The position numbers and the translations under genes are program-made. 64,000 bases of DNA from JAMQKA01 sp034521835 (GTDB lineage Bacteria; Bacteroidota; Rhodothermia; Balneolales; Balneolaceae): assembly GCA_034521835.1 (NCBI GenBank), contig JAXHMA010000006.1, positions 496,001 to 560,000 of the forward strand, given 5' to 3'. Below the pieces are notes generated by a model. The model was given only the letters and a program-made list of their open reading frames with translations, was not told the DNA's origin and did no database searches. Shown in pieces: positions 37,919 to 48,741 of the stretch (position 1 is its first letter; each line of letters starts with the position of its first letter).

Positions 37919-40255
37919 TTACCAGCCAATGCGTCCTTTTTTGTCTTCCTTCATAATCTGATTAGTGCTATCCGGATCATAAAGCATCGTTTCACTAAAG
38001 CCGGGCGGGGCCTCAAATGCTTCCCGGGGCCAATCAATTTCGGGATCACTTTGCGCGCGATTGATAAAGCTGCCTACAATCGGCAGTGCAGAACGGGCTC
38101 CCTGACCGATGAATGTATTTTCCGGGAAACGTATACGACGATCTTCACCGCCGACCCATGCTCCCATGGTAATATGTGGCATCATCGCCACAAACCAGTT
38201 GTCGGCACTGTTTTGGGTGGTTCCCGTCTTGCCGGCTACATCCTGCCGGACGCCGTAAACATTACGCAAACGAACCCCCGTACCGTAATAATCTTCGCCA
38301 CCGCGAATAACCCCGCGCATCATATCGATCATAATGTACGCCGTTTCCGGGCTGATGACCTCCTGCTTGAGGTCAGGATGATATTCTTTGATCACGTTAC
38401 CCTCTTTGTCCTCAATACGTGTAATGGCGATCGGCTCAATGTGAACACCTTGATTGGCAAAGGTGGTATATGCGCTGACGAGATCCAGCAGTGATACCTC
38501 CGCCGTACCCAGCGCGATGGATGGAAATGGCTGGGTATTGCTCATGTCGATACCCATATTTGAGGCCATATTCATGATTTTGCGAGCTGCAGGCTCCAGG
38601 TCACTTAATTGTGACGTGCCGGGATTTCCAGCAATTTCGGGTAGCAGGCGCACGGTTACGTTGTTAAGACTTCGTGCCAGGCCCTGGCGCAGGGGCACCA
38701 TCTCCGGTCCCGCGGGAATACTGGGGTCCCGTGGATCCCAAACCCGTCCCGAAGGCCCGATAAATTTGGTCGGATATTTTGAGAATTTGTGATAAGGCCG
38801 GTATCCATTATCAATAGCAACCGAGTAGACAAACGGTTTGAATGTAGAACCTGCCTGCCGCTTCGATTGATACACGTGATCAAACTGCACGTTACCGTAA
38901 TTATACCCGCCGACCCATGCCAGGATACTGCCGTTGTTGGGATCGATGGCGGTGAAGCCGGCCTGTAGCCGTGTATTGACTCGTTTCACGGAGTCCACAA
39001 AGGCAGTGTCGGAGAGCAGCGAATCAAAAACTACCGATTCCTGGTCGGTATTCAGTTTTGAGAAAGCGTTCTTGTAGCGATCAGTTTCCCGGATATACTG
39101 GCGCAGGTAGGTGGGGAATTGCTTCCAATATCTGTCCATCGGCTCGCCGCCGGGCGACGTCCATTCATTCTCAAAAATAGTTTGCAGGGAATCAAGCTTG
39201 GTTTTGAGAGCTTCCTCGGCATGTTTCTGGAAACGGGAATCGATGGTGGTATGGATAGTGAGGCCATCGGTGTAGAGATCGTATCCATTTTCTTTGGTCC
39301 ACTCCATTACTTGTTGACGTACATATTCACCAAAGTAGCGACTCTCACGGCCCGACTGGGAGGGGCGTTGGTAATTCAGTGTTATTGGCTCCTCAGTCAG
39401 TTTTTGATATACCTCTTCGGTGATAAACCCTCGTTTTTGCATCTGCAACAGCACTACGTTGCGGCGTTGTTGGGATCGCTCCGGGAACAGCCGGGGATTG
39501 TAGGCATATACCGCGTTCACCGAACCGACCAGTGTTGCCGCTTCAGAAACCGTCAGGTCGGTCGCCGATTTGCCATAATGGGTTTGCGCGGCGGCCTCAA
39601 TTCCGAACGCGCTGTTGCTGTATTCCACCGTGTTCAGGTACATCTCGATAATTTCGCGCTTGGTGTAATTCTGCTCCAGATCGATCGCGGTAATCATCTC
39701 CCGCATCTTCCGAATAACGGAAAACTCACGCCCGATTTTTTTATAGAGGTTTCGAGCCAGCTGCTGGGTTAACGTAGAACCGCCCTGGATGCGTCCCATC
39801 ATCAGGTGATAGGGGATCGCCAGCGTGCGCACCATGTCGATGCCCCAGTGATCGTAAAATCGGTGATCTTCAACAGCGATCAGGGCGTCCACTACGTTGG
39901 GAGAAATCTTTTCGAGCGTAACCCATGTGCGGTTTTCGGTAAAATATTTGTCGAGAACAACTCCATCTCGACTTTTTACGACTGATGCGATGGCCGTATC
40001 GGGATTTTCAAGTTGTTCAATGGAGGGCAGCCCCTGGATGAGGTAATAGGTAAAAGCCCCGCCTCCCAGTATCAGCAAAAGAGCCAGGATGCCGATTCCC
40101 TTGAATATATTCTCCCGGGTGAAATAGGCACTAAATCCACCATCTGAAGAACTCTCATTCCTGGAGTTCTTGTTTTGTTCCTCAATTTTTTTGCGACGGT
40201 ACTCAGGATCGTTAAAATACCGATCCATTTCGTCGTTATAATTGGAATCGCTCAT
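37919..40255 (-). CDS. Penicillin-binding protein 1A, bifunctional transglycosylase/transpeptidase
   Basis: 778 residues, uninterrupted. It has a cytoplasmic N-terminus, then one transmembrane helix (GIGILALLLILGGGAFTYYL). The GT51 domain has ALIAVEDHRFYDHWGIDMVR, QGGSTLTQQLARNLYKKIGR and IIEMYLNTVEYSNSAFGIEA. The transpeptidase has GSTFKPFVYSVAID (SxxK, Ser near 468), SLNN (SxN) and VAGKTGTTQNSADNWF (KTG near 673). It builds and crosslinks peptidoglycan in the periplasm. It is the third gene of an ispB-lpxH-pbp1A operon with gaps of 5 and 8 bases, grouping lipid carrier, lipid A and wall synthesis. Confidence 0.95.
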   Translation of the reverse strand: MSDSNYNDEMDRYFNDPEYRRKKIEEQNKNSRNESSSDGGFSAYFTRENIFKGIGILALLLILGGGAFTYYLIQGLPSIEQLENPDTAIASVVKSRDGVVLDKYFTENRTWVTLEKISPNVVDALIAVEDHRFYDHWGIDMVRTLAIPYHLMMGRIQGGSTLTQQLARNLYKKIGREFSVIRKMREMITAIDLEQNYTKREIIEMYLNTVEYSNSAFGIEAAAQTHYGKSATDLTVSEAATLVGSVNAVYAYNPRLFPERSQQRRNVVLLQMQKRGFITEEVYQKLTEEPITLNYQRPSQSGRESRYFGEYVRQQVMEWTKENGYDLYTDGLTIHTTIDSRFQKHAEEALKTKLDSLQTIFENEWTSPGGEPMDRYWKQFPTYLRQYIRETDRYKNAFSKLNTDQESVVFDSLLSDTAFVDSVKRVNTRLQAGFTAIDPNNGSILAWVGGYNYGNVQFDHVYQSKRQAGSTFKPFVYSVAIDNGYRPYHKFSKYPTKFIGPSGRVWDPRDPSIPAGPEMVPLRQGLARSLNNVTVRLLPEIAGNPGTSQLSDLEPAARKIMNMASNMGIDMSNTQPFPSIALGTAEVSLLDLVSAYTTFANQGVHIEPIAITRIEDKEGNVIKEYHPDLKQEVISPETAYIMIDMMRGVIRGGEDYYGTGVRLRNVYGVRQDVAGKTGTTQNSADNWFVAMMPHITMGAWVGGEDRRIRFPENTFIGQGARSALPIVGSFINRAQSDPEIDWPREAFEAPPGFSETMLYDPDSTNQIMKEDKKGRIGW

Positions 40256-40263
40256 GTATAATG

Positions 40264-41043
40264 TTAGTTGTGTACGAAAATATCGAGTTGTCTTTTCCGG
40301 TCGTTCCAGACAACGAGATCAACGTGATTGTTATTATATAATGCTACCGTTTGGTGTTTATAGAAAGTACCCAAATTCAGATAGGTTCCGAAGCGAAATT
40401 TTTTCTTTCGGGGAAAATGATCATGCCCGCAAATAATGATATCTTTATCGCTTTCTTCAAGAGTCTTTTCTGCCCATCGGTTTAGGGGTATTTCGTCCTC
40501 TCTTATGCCTCCAAACAGCCTGTTGAGGCGGGAAAACCATTTCATGACCCAGAGTCCCGCGGCAGGAGGCAGTACTTTTTGATAGTACGAAATAAAGATT
40601 TTGTTCCGCAGCAGGCGGTGCATAGGTGGTCTTCGCAGGTTTTGCTGCCCGTTTAGAAGACCATCCCCATGGAGCAAAAGCAGTTTCTGTTCTCCTGCCT
40701 TGATGAAGCGATAATCCGGCTCAACGCGGAAGCCGATCTCCTCGAAATAAGAGCGGGTCCAGTTGTCATGGTTGCCAGTGATATACAGGGTAGGCCCCAG
40801 AGTTTTGTTGTAGGATTTAAACCGGGCATTCAGCTGGTTGGCTAACTCCGGAACATGGTTGGGATATTCCATCCAGTAGTCAAACAGATCTCCCAGAACA
40901 AAAAGCTTGATGTTGTTTTGCTGGCAGTAGTCGAGGAGGTGGATAAGCTGCCGTTCGATCTCTTCATTTTTTTCGTGGGAAAAGCCACCCAGGTGGGCAT
41001 CCGAAAGAAACAGAAGAGGCTGTGCAGCCGAATATTCGTCCAT
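40264..41043 (-). CDS. lpxH: UDP-2,3-diacylglucosamine diphosphatase (LpxH-like metallophosphoesterase)
   Basis: 259 residues with the calcineurin-like phosphoesterase motifs in order: LFLSDAHLGG (D-x-H), LFVLGDLFDYWMEY (GD), LYITGNHDNW (GNHD), LLLHGDGL (H) and IIICGHDHFPRKK (GHxH). In this family LpxH cleaves UDP-diacylglucosamine to lipid X during lipid A synthesis at the inner membrane. The FDYWMEY and HSFSRLNRLFGG-type stretch (KWFSRLNRLFGGIR) fits the LpxH group over generic phosphoesterases. It lies between ispB and pbp1A with near-contiguous spacing. Confidence 0.82.
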   Translation of the reverse strand: MDEYSAAQPLLFLSDAHLGGFSHEKNEEIERQLIHLLDYCQQNNIKLFVLGDLFDYWMEYPNHVPELANQLNARFKSYNKTLGPTLYITGNHDNWTRSYFEEIGFRVEPDYRFIKAGEQKLLLLHGDGLLNGQQNLRRPPMHRLLRNKIFISYYQKVLPPAAGLWVMKWFSRLNRLFGGIREDEIPLNRWAEKTLEESDKDIIICGHDHFPRKKKFRFGTYLNLGTFYKHQTVALYNNNHVDLVVWNDRKRQLDIFVHN

Positions 41044-41048
41044 TAAGA

Positions 41049-42068
41049 TTATTTTTTCCTGTTGATGATAAATTCAATCAAATCTTTAAATGCATTGCGA
41101 TCATCACTGGGGGCAGGGTAGAAAGTTTGTCGATAGCTTGGGAGGCATAGTCCCGCATGATTTGGCGCGCATACTCTATCCCCCTTTTTCATGCACAAAT
41201 GTTACGATCTCCTCGATCTCGTCCTTTTTCTTTTTTCGTTTCCGCATCAGGTAGCGAATGCGCGTGCGCTCGATTAATGAGAGGAGTTGTCCAGGGCCTT
41301 AATCAGTGGCAGGGTTACTTTCCGCTCTTTAATATCGTTACGCCGCGGCTTTCCCACATCATCGATACCATAATCAAAAAGATCATCCCGAATCTGGAAA
41401 GCGGTGCCCACGCACATCCCAATATCATGCATTTTTTGGTGGATCTCGGGTTCATCACTTGTGGAGACCGCCCCGCATTCGCAGCAGGCCGCAATGAGGC
41501 TGGCTGTCTTTTCGGAGATCACCTTGAAATAATAATCCTCGGTCATGTTGAACAGGCGCGCAGCTTTAAACTGGCGGAGCTCACCTTCACTCATGCTTTT
41601 TACAGCTGTTGAAAGTACTTTCAACAGTTTGAACTCATCGTTGTCTAGCGCAATTAGCAGCCCTTTGGAGAGCAGGAAATCTCCAAGCAACACCCCGGCT
41701 TTATTTCTCCAAACCCGGTTGATGCTCAGGAATCCGCGGCGGGTGTCAGCTTCGTCTACTACATCATCGTGGATAAGGGTAGCTGTATGCAGCAGTTCAA
41801 TCATGGTTGCAGCCACGTAACTGCGTTCGTTTACTTCCCCGAAAAGGCGGGCTGACATAAAAACGAGGGTAGGGCGGATCTCTTTTCCTTTCTGGCGGAG
41901 GAGGTAGTCAACAATTTTGTCGAGTAGAAAAACATCGGTACGCAGGGCATCCTTATAAAAGGAACGGAACTCCTTGAGTGGCCCCGAAACCGGACTGGTA
42001 ATTTCCGAGAGTGTTTTTCTGTCTCGGCGTTTAAAGGCTGTTGCTTGATCTAATTGAGTTTCAATCAT
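41049..42068 (-). CDS. ispB: Polyprenyl diphosphate synthase (IspB-type), three frameshifts
   Basis: About 339 residues when joined. GKEIRPTLVFMSARLFG and the first aspartate-rich motif LIHDDVVDEADTRRG, plus the second QIRDDLFDYG, identify a trans-prenyl diphosphate synthase that extends farnesyl units to the C35-C45 chain of quinones. After DIKERKVTLPLIKALDN the frame breaks near 41275, then near 41180 in a G run, and near 41112 in a C run. One extra G and one extra C restore EKGGIEYARQIMRDYASQAI and STLPPSDDRNAFKDLIEFII. The tail ends at TAA 41049-41051, five bases from lpxH. Confidence 0.85.
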
Positions 42069-42192
42069 TTAGGAATTTGAGTAGCTTAACAAATTCTTCA
42101 CTTAAATTAGCTTGAAATTTAACGAATATTAAGGTTTTATACTTCTGGTTTTGTGATGGGATTATAACGATAATTACGTTACTTATTAGCTC

Positions 42193-42200
42193 TATTTTTG
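42193..42200 (+). promoter_or_regulatory. Possible Bacteroidota-type -7 box upstream of pgi
   Basis: TATTTTTG matches the TAnnTTTG -7 consensus of Bacteroidota sigma factors and sits about 42 bases before the pgi start. No clear TTTG -33 partner at the right distance was seen, so support is weak. Confidence 0.25.
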
Positions 42201-42241
42201 CAATCAAATTTGTCCTTAAAAAATTAATATAAAAGGTAATT

Positions 42242-43526
42242 ATGCTAACTCTCAGATGTTTCCAACGCCCGTTCATTTTTGTCAGATGATGAGTATAACA
42301 GCGCATTTAAGAAAGCTGAAGAGAGTTTTGAGTTGGTTCAGTCAGGGGAGGGAGCTGGTGCCGAGATGCTGGGCTGGCGCTCGCTGTTGGCTGATCCGAA
42401 CGATGCGGAACTGGAGCAAATAGATTCGCTGGCCACCAGTATCCGTGCGGATGCTGATGTGTTTGTAGTGTGCGGGATTGGGGGATCGTACCTCGGAGCG
42501 CGTGCGGTAATCGACGCGCTGTCTCCATTTTTTGGCAGTGACGGACCGGAGATTATTTATGCTGGTCACCATATCAGTGGTAAGTATGTCTCCCAGCTCA
42601 TCGACTACCTGGAGAAACCCAACGCCGAAGGTGAGCCTAAAAGCGTGTATGTTAATGTGATTTCAAAATCGGGCAGTACCCTTGAGACGGCACTTTCATT
42701 CCGCATGCTGCGAAGCTGGATCCAAGAGAACTTTGAGAATCCTGATGAGCGTATAATTTGCACTACCAGTGAGGAGGGAGGCGTGCTCAATCCACTGGTG
42801 GATGCTAATGGCTATCACAAGTTTGTTATCCCGGATGGAGTAGGTGGACGTTTTTCTGTGCTCACACCTGTGGGACTTTTGCCGATTGCGGTGGCGGGAA
42901 TTGACATTAAAACACTTTTTTATGAGGCGGTTTCCAAATATGAGGCGATCGAGAAAGATCCAACCGAGGCGCTCGAATACGCGGCCGTTCGGTATGCATT
43001 GTACCAGAGCGGTAAGGATATAGAAGTGATAAGCTCTTTTGAGCCTGAACTTCAGTACATCGGTCGCTGGATGCAGCAGCTACAGGCGGAGAGCGAAGCC
43101 AAAGATAATGAAGGCATTTTTCCGACCGTTTCCACCTTTTCAACGGATCTGCACTCCCTGGGCCAGCTGATTCAGCAGGGAAAACGAAATATTTTTGAAA
43201 CTTTCCTGATCGTGAACAATGCAGGAACTACTAAAACCATTGAAAAATCAGATAAAAGCATTGATGGACTAGACTACCTGGCCGGCAAAACCTATCACGA
43301 AATAAATACCAAGGCCCTTGAAGGCACTATTAAGGCTCATACCGAGGGTGATGTTCCCTGCATAAAACTGGTGATGGATAAACTGAATGCGCAGCATATT
43401 GGGGAGTTTATATACCTGTTGGAACTGGTCACCGCCATTTATTGCTACAACCTGGGTGTAAACCCATTTAATCAGCCCGGTGTAGAAGACTACAAGAGTG
43501 CCATGTACGAACTTTTAGGTAAGTAA
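42242..43526 (+). CDS. pgi: Glucose-6-phosphate isomerase, one frameshift at N-terminus
   Basis: The main frame gives SDDEYNSAFKKAEESFELVQ onward, with the phosphosugar-binding SIS domains VVCGIGGSYLGARAVIDAL, VNVISKSGSTLETALSFRM and PDGVGGRFSVLTPVGLLPI. The C-terminal FNQPGVEDYKSAMYELLGK is the family signature. It interconverts glucose-6-phosphate and fructose-6-phosphate in glycolysis. The start is broken: ATG at 42242 and the block LSDVSNARSF in the main frame are out of register by one base near 42247, so one extra base is assumed. The total of about 427 residues fits the short bacterial form. Confidence 0.9.
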
Positions 43527-43547
43527 CTAACAGTTTTCAGAAAAAAT

Positions 43548-44196
43548 ATGAGCGAAGAAACTACATTCGGCAATAAAGATCTCAAGTTCATTGCTATTGC
43601 CGGCAATATCGGTGCGGGTAAATCTTCTCTGACGCGGCTTCTGGCAAAACATTTTGGCTGGGAATCGTTTTTTGAGTCGGTCGATGACAATCCCTACCTG
43701 GCGGACTTTTATGATGATATGCACCGGTGGAGTTTCAACCTGCAGATCTATTTTTTGTCCAGCCGATTTCGCCATCAGAAGAAAATGATAAAGAAGGATG
43801 AGAATTTTGTGCAGGACCGAACTATCTATGAAGATGTAGAGATTTTTGCCAAAAACCTGCCACGAGATGGGGCTGATGAGCGATCGCGATTTTAATAATT
43901 ACCAGGCACTGTTTAACGAAATGACCAGCTACCTGCGACCACCGGACCTGCTGATCTATCTCAGAGCCCAGGTGCCTACGCTCGTCAAGCAGATTCAATC
44001 GCGCGGCCGTGAATACGAAAGCACAATTCGGATCGAATATCTCGAGCGGCTAAACCGTTTGTATGAAGACTGGATAGGAGAATATCCCCATGAAAAATTG
44101 ATTATAGACACCGATAATATCGATTTTGTGAACGAACAGGAAGATTTGGGAACAGTGATTGAGCTTGATAGAACAACGGATGTTTGGGCTCTTTAA
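43548..44196 (+). CDS. Deoxynucleoside kinase, one frameshift
   Basis: About 216 residues. IAIAGNIGAGKSSLTRLLAK is the P-loop, FQDRTIYED-type motif VQDRTIYEDVEIFAKNL contains the Glu/Arg of the active site, and IRIEYLERLNRLYEDWI and LIIDTDNIDFV complete the fold. It phosphorylates deoxynucleosides (dA/dG type in many Bacteroidota) for salvage. A single extra C near 43860 (CTGCCACGAG) breaks the frame. Its removal reads IFAKNLHEMGLMSDRDFNNY. It follows pgi by 21 bases and is probably co-transcribed. Confidence 0.82.
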
Positions 44197-44246
44197 CTAA
44201 TTGCAGTAATAGTCAATAATTCATAACTTTGCCAGCTCTTGTGGAT

Positions 44247-44768
44247 ATGGCAAAACTCGAGTTTAAAATAGTTGAGATACCGGAAGGTTCCAGTGAACAG
44301 ACGCTTGAATTGGAATCTGAGGACCTTGATCTGGGTGATTACCCGTTTCTGGGTGGCGTAATTGATCTATCCTTTTACCGCACGATCCATTTTATCCGGG
44401 TTAATTTCACGTTGGAAGCTGATATACAACTGGTTTGCGACCGCTCGCTTGAACCTTTTGAATTTCTTGTTGATGCAGATTATGAAGTTCTTTTTAAGGT
44501 TGATGTACAGGAAGAAACCGAAACTGATACGGGAGCCGTAAGAAGATTCAATTTTAGCTCAAATACCCTGAACATTGAAGATGAAGTTCGGGATACAGTT
44601 TTGCTGAATATTCCCATAAAAAAATTACATCCTAAGTTTTTGGATGAACATGGTTATCCCAAGGAGTTTGAGGAAAAATCATTTGGCGATGTGAAGGAAG
44701 AAGAGGAAGAAGATTCTGAGCTCGCTGATCCTCGTTGGGAGAAATTGAAGAAACTGAAAAACGATTAA
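44247..44768 (+). CDS. DUF177 (YceD-like) protein
   Basis: 173 residues from ATG at 44247. A TTG start 18 bases upstream is possible but less likely. Strand-rich N-terminus (LEFKIVEIPEG), IQLVCDRSLEPFEFLVDADY (the conserved Cys-containing block) and a highly acidic tail (DVKEEEEEDSELADP) are as in DUF177/YceD. The family is nearly always immediately upstream of rpmF, as here (18 bases). It is linked to 23S rRNA accumulation in plants and bacteria. It is probably the first gene of the rpmF-plsX-fab operon. Confidence 0.85.
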   Translation: MAKLEFKIVEIPEGSSEQTLELESEDLDLGDYPFLGGVIDLSFYRTIHFIRVNFTLEADIQLVCDRSLEPFEFLVDADYEVLFKVDVQEETETDTGAVRRFNFSSNTLNIEDEVRDTVLLNIPIKKLHPKFLDEHGYPKEFEEKSFGDVKEEEEEDSELADPRWEKLKKLKND

Positions 44769-44786
44769 CTACAAAATTTTTAAATA

Positions 44787-44966
44787 ATGGCACATCCAAA
44801 AAGAAGAACCTCAAAGTCGCGTAAGAACAAACGACGATCTCATAACAAAGTGATGGAGCCGACGCTGGCTGAGTGCTCAAATTGTGGAGCCTACCACAGG
44901 TATCACCATGTGTGCCAGGAATGTGGCTACTATCGCGGCCGCCAGGTACTAAATGTGAAGCAATAA
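44787..44966 (+). CDS. rpmF: 50S ribosomal protein L32
   Basis: 59 residues, ATG at 44787 to TAA at 44964-44966. It starts MAHPKRRTSKSRKNKRRSHN, very basic as expected. It keeps the zinc-ribbon cysteines CSNCG and CQECG separated by the usual GAYHRYHHV. It lies between DUF177 and plsX, the conserved bacterial order yceD-rpmF-plsX. Confidence 0.95.
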   Translation: MAHPKRRTSKSRKNKRRSHNKVMEPTLAECSNCGAYHRYHHVCQECGYYRGRQVLNVKQ

Positions 44967-44990
44967 CCTACCAGATCTAATCACTTTCAA

Positions 44991-45978
44991 ATGATTATAG
45001 CTGTTGATGCCGTTGGCGGTGACCATTACCCTGAAAGCCCTGTCCAGGGGTCAGATTCAAGCTCTTGAAGAAAATGAACAGCTTAAAATCGTGCTGTTGG
45101 GTCCGGATGACTTGGTGCGCGAAGAGCTGGACAAACACGATTTTGACGAAGATCGTATTTCAGTTAAACATGCTCCCGAATCTGTAGATATGGACGAGTC
45201 GCCTACCCAGGCGTTTAAATCCAAGAAGAACTCATCCATCGGTGTAGGGCTCAGCCTGCAAAAAGCCGGTCACTGCGATGGCTTCGTGAGCGCCGGGAAC
45301 ACCGGGGCACTTCTTGCCGCCTCAACTTTTATTCTTGGTAAGCTCGAGGGTGTAACCCGTCCCACAATTGCAGCTACTTTTCCCACCGTTAAAGGATTTC
45401 GGCTGCTAATGGATGTTGGAGCCAACCTCGAAGTTCGCCCTGAGATGTACTACCAGTTTGCTAAAATGGGTTCGATTTATGCCTCCGAGGTGATGAAAAT
45501 TGAAAAACCAAAAATAGGACTAGTCAATGTGGGGGAAGAGAAAGAAAAGGGCACGGAAAACGTAAAAGAAGCTTTTGAACTTTTAGAAGGTCTGCCTCAT
45601 TTTGTTGGAAATATCGAGGGCGGCGATATCCTTTCTGCCCGTGCTGATATTTTTGTATGTGATGGGTTTACCGGGAACGTACTTCTCAAATTTGGTGAAT
45701 CAGTACCTGCTGCCATAAAGCAGATGCTTCAGGCAGAACTTAAAAAAGAAGCAGATCGAGGTAAACCACAAGCTCCACCGACTCAATTATTGCAATCTTC
45801 CCTCTCCATGTTTAATCCCGAAAATGTTGGCGGCGTACCGTTTTTAGGCGTCGACGGCGTAAGTATGGTAGGTCATGGCGGAAGCTCTGCTTTAGCCATA
45901 AAAAATATGATTTTCAATGCGGTACGATGCATTGAAAACAGTATTAATGACAAGATTGTAGCATCTCTTAATAGCTAA
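44991..45978 (+). CDS. plsX: Phosphate acyltransferase PlsX, one frameshift
   Basis: The start at 44991 reads MIIAVDAVGGDHYPESPVQG, the PlsX N-terminus. A single extra base at about 45055 (TCAGATTCAAG) shifts the frame; without it GSIQALEENEQLKIVLLG is continuous. Downstream are FVSAGNTGALLAASTFILG, LLMDVGANLEVRPEM, IFVCDGFTGNVLLKFGESV and VDGVSMVGHGGSSALAIKN. PlsX makes acyl-phosphate from acyl-ACP for phospholipid synthesis at the membrane. About 329 residues. It is followed by fabH after 14 bases. Confidence 0.93.
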
Positions 45979-45992
45979 GTTGATATTCTTAA

Positions 45993-46986
45993 ATGGCTGA
46001 ATTAAAGCGTTCTAAGATAACAGCAGTAGGACATTATTTACCTGAAACCCGGCTTACCAACCACGATCTTGAAGAGATGGTGGAAACCAATGATGAATGG
46101 ATACGGTCACGAACCGGTATCAAAGAACGCCGAATTTTACGAGATGATGACAAGGCCTCAGCTTTTATGGGGGCAGAAGCAGCCAAGGATGTACTTGCTG
46201 AACGCGGCATTTCTGCGGATGAGATTGACGCAATTATTGTAGCAACCGTCACCCCAGACTACCTATTTCCTGCCACTGCGTGCCTGGTGCAGAAATTACA
46301 TCGGAGCAGATAACGCCTTTGCTTATGATCTCTCCGCGGCTTGCTCCGGATTCCTTTTCGCCTTGACCAATGGATCAGCATTGATCGAATCGGGCCGGGC
46401 TGGGGAGGTGATGGTGATTGGGTCAGACAAAATGAGCGCTATTGTTGACTACACCGATCGTTCCACCTGTATTTTATTTGGGGATGGGGCCGGAGCGGTC
46501 TTGCTGGAGCCATCCGATGATAAAACCGGTCTGCTCGATTCCATCCAATACACAGAGGGAGATATTAATTGTGCGCTCTATCAGCCGGCGGGTGGTAGTT
46601 TGAATCCCGCCAGCCAGAAAACCGTTGCCGAGCGCCTGCATTTCATTAAACAGGATGGCCGCACGGTCTTCAAAAAGGCTACAGAGGGCATGGCCGATGT
46701 ATCTCTCGAAATTATGGAACGCAATGATTTAGCGCCGGAAGATGTGGCGTGGCTTGTGCCACACCAGGCCAACAAGCGTATTATTGTTGCCACCGCGCGA
46801 CGTATGGGATTAAGCGAAGAAAAAGTGATGATCAACATTGATAGATACGGTAATACGACGGCCGCTACCATTCCACTCTGTTTATATGACTGGAAAGATG
46901 AGCTGGAGCATGGTGATAATCTTGTGCTTGCAGCATTTGGTGGTGGATATACATGGGGTTCTGTTTACTTAAAATGGGGGATATAA
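45993..46986 (+). CDS. fabH: 3-oxoacyl-ACP synthase III (FabH), one frameshift
   Basis: About 331 residues. The N-terminal ITAVGHYLPETRLTNHDLEE and EWIRSRTGIKERRI are typical. After an extra T near 46300 (AAATTACATC; removal gives LVQKYIGADNAFAYDL) comes the active-site Cys in LSAACSGFLFALTNGSAL, His in LVPHQANKRII and Asn in DRYGNTTAATIPL. It condenses acetyl-CoA (or branched starter) with malonyl-ACP to start fatty acid synthesis. Four bases separate it from fabD. Confidence 0.93.
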
Positions 46987-46989
46987 TTT

Positions 46990-47877
46990 ATGAGTAGAGC
47001 ATATCTGTTTCCGGGACAAGGTTCCCAGTTTGTAGGCATGGGAAAAGAGCATTACGATTCCAACCCTACTTTCGCTGAATATGTGGATCGGGCCAACTCT
47101 GTTTTGGGTATCGATCTGAAATCAATCATGTTTGAGGGGCCTGAAGAGCAACTGAAGCAAACCGAATACACGCAGCCCGCTATCTTTCTACATTCGATAG
47201 CACTCTACAACACGCTTACCACCCATCCCGATATGGTAGCAGGCCACAGTCTCGGAGAATTTTCGGCGCTGGTCGCCTGCGGGGCCGTCTCTTTTGAAGA
47301 TGGTTTGAAAATAGTGAGAAAGCGCGGCCAACTGATGCAGGAGGCTGGGGAAGAAAATTCTGGTACGATGGCCGCTATTATTGGCATGGATGAGGAGCAG
47401 GTAGAGACGATCTGCGAACAGGCTTCTGATGAAGTTGGAAAAGAAGTTGTCGCTGCTAACTATAATTGCCCGGGTCAGCTTGTGATTTCAGGTGATGTGG
47501 AGGCAGTGGAAAAAGCGGTGGAGCTGGCCAAAGATCAGGGATGCCGGCTGGCTAAGGTTTTGCCGGTCAGCGGGGCGTTCCATTCCAGCCTTATGCAGCC
47601 AGCTTATGAAGGCTTGGAAGATGAAATCGAATCCCTTCAAATAAATACACCCTTATGCCCGATTTATAGCAATTACACGGGCAAGCCGACAACCGATCCC
47701 ACTGAAATTGGCATAAACCTGCTTAAACAGTTGCTGAATCCTGTGCGGTGGACTCAAACACTGGAAAAGATGCATGAAGAAGGAGCAGAAATATTCATCG
47801 AGGTAGGTCCTGGAAAGGTGTTGCAGGGGTTGGTAAAACGGACGCTCAAGGGGGTAGAAATTGAAGGATATCAATAG
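46990..47877 (+). CDS. fabD: Malonyl-CoA:ACP transacylase FabD
   Basis: 295 residues, uninterrupted. FPGQGSQFVGMGKEHYD starts the protein. The nucleophile Ser is in AGHSLGEFSAL (about residue 85), with GAFHSSLMQPAYEGL supplying His, and FIEVGPGKVLQGLVKR near the end. It loads malonyl groups onto acyl carrier protein. It lies between fabH and fabG in the fab operon. Confidence 0.96.
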   Translation: MSRAYLFPGQGSQFVGMGKEHYDSNPTFAEYVDRANSVLGIDLKSIMFEGPEEQLKQTEYTQPAIFLHSIALYNTLTTHPDMVAGHSLGEFSALVACGAVSFEDGLKIVRKRGQLMQEAGEENSGTMAAIIGMDEEQVETICEQASDEVGKEVVAANYNCPGQLVISGDVEAVEKAVELAKDQGCRLAKVLPVSGAFHSSLMQPAYEGLEDEIESLQINTPLCPIYSNYTGKPTTDPTEIGINLLKQLLNPVRWTQTLEKMHEEGAEIFIEVGPGKVLQGLVKRTLKGVEIEGYQ

Positions 47878-47992
47878 ACAAGTCCATAACAAGTAATAGA
47901 TCCGGGTTATATATAAATTTGGAATTCTAGTCAATTTGATGCTTGTTATTTGTGGATTTTAAAGAATTGTTGAACGGGAATAAAATTGGATC

Positions 47993-48741
47993 ATGACACT
48001 AACTCTTAAGGATAAGACAGCACTCGTCACCGGTGGCAGTCGTGGTATAGGTCGTTCTATTGCGCTAACCTTAGCGGAATATGGTGCCCATGTTGCTATC
48101 ACTTATGCCAGCTCGAGTGAGGCAGCAGAAGAGGTTAAAAAAGAGATTGAGTCTTTGGGTCAAAAAAGCAAGGCCCTGCAGGCTGATGCCGTTAGTTTTA
48201 CCAAGGCTGAAGAAGTGATCAACGAGTTAGTGGAAGATTGGGAACAGCTAGATATTTTGGTTAATAATGCCGGAATTACAAAAGATAACCTGATCCTACG
48301 CATGAGTGAAAAGCAGTGGGATCAGGTTATTGACACTAACCTCAAAAGTGTATTCAACTATTGCAAAGCAGCCGCCCGACCGATGATTCGAAATCGCGGG
48401 GGAGCCATCATCAATATTAGTTCTGTAGTGGGGCTTTCTGGTAATGCCGGGCAAAGTAATTACGCCGCATCAAAAGCAGGTATTGTAGGATTTACAAAAT
48501 CGTACGCAAAAGAGCTGGCTTCTCGTAATATTAGGGCAAATGTTGTTGCCCCGGATACATACTAACCGAGATGACCGAAGAGTTAAGCGAAAATGTATTG
48601 AAGATGATTAAGTCAGAAACACCACTGGGCCGGGCAGGAAATGCCGAAGAGGTAGCATCGGCCGTTGCTTTTTTAGCTTCAGATTTAAGCACTTACATTA
48701 CCGGTGATGTGATGCGGGTTGATGGCGGGATGGGAATGTAG
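47993..48741 (+). CDS. fabG: 3-oxoacyl-ACP reductase FabG, one frameshift
   Basis: 249 residues when joined. It is a short-chain dehydrogenase: TALVTGGSRGIGRSIALTLA (NADPH motif), LVNNAGITKDNLILRMSEKQ, INISSVVGLSGNAGQSNYAA (catalytic Ser), and NYAASKAGIVGFTKSYAKEL (YxxxK). The frame breaks at about 48555: one G missing in CCGGATACATAC gives a premature stop. With CCGGGATACATACTA the text reads VVAPGYILTEMTEELSENVL and continues to DVMRVDGGMGM and TAG at 48739-48741. It reduces 3-oxoacyl-ACP in fatty acid elongation. Confidence 0.93.
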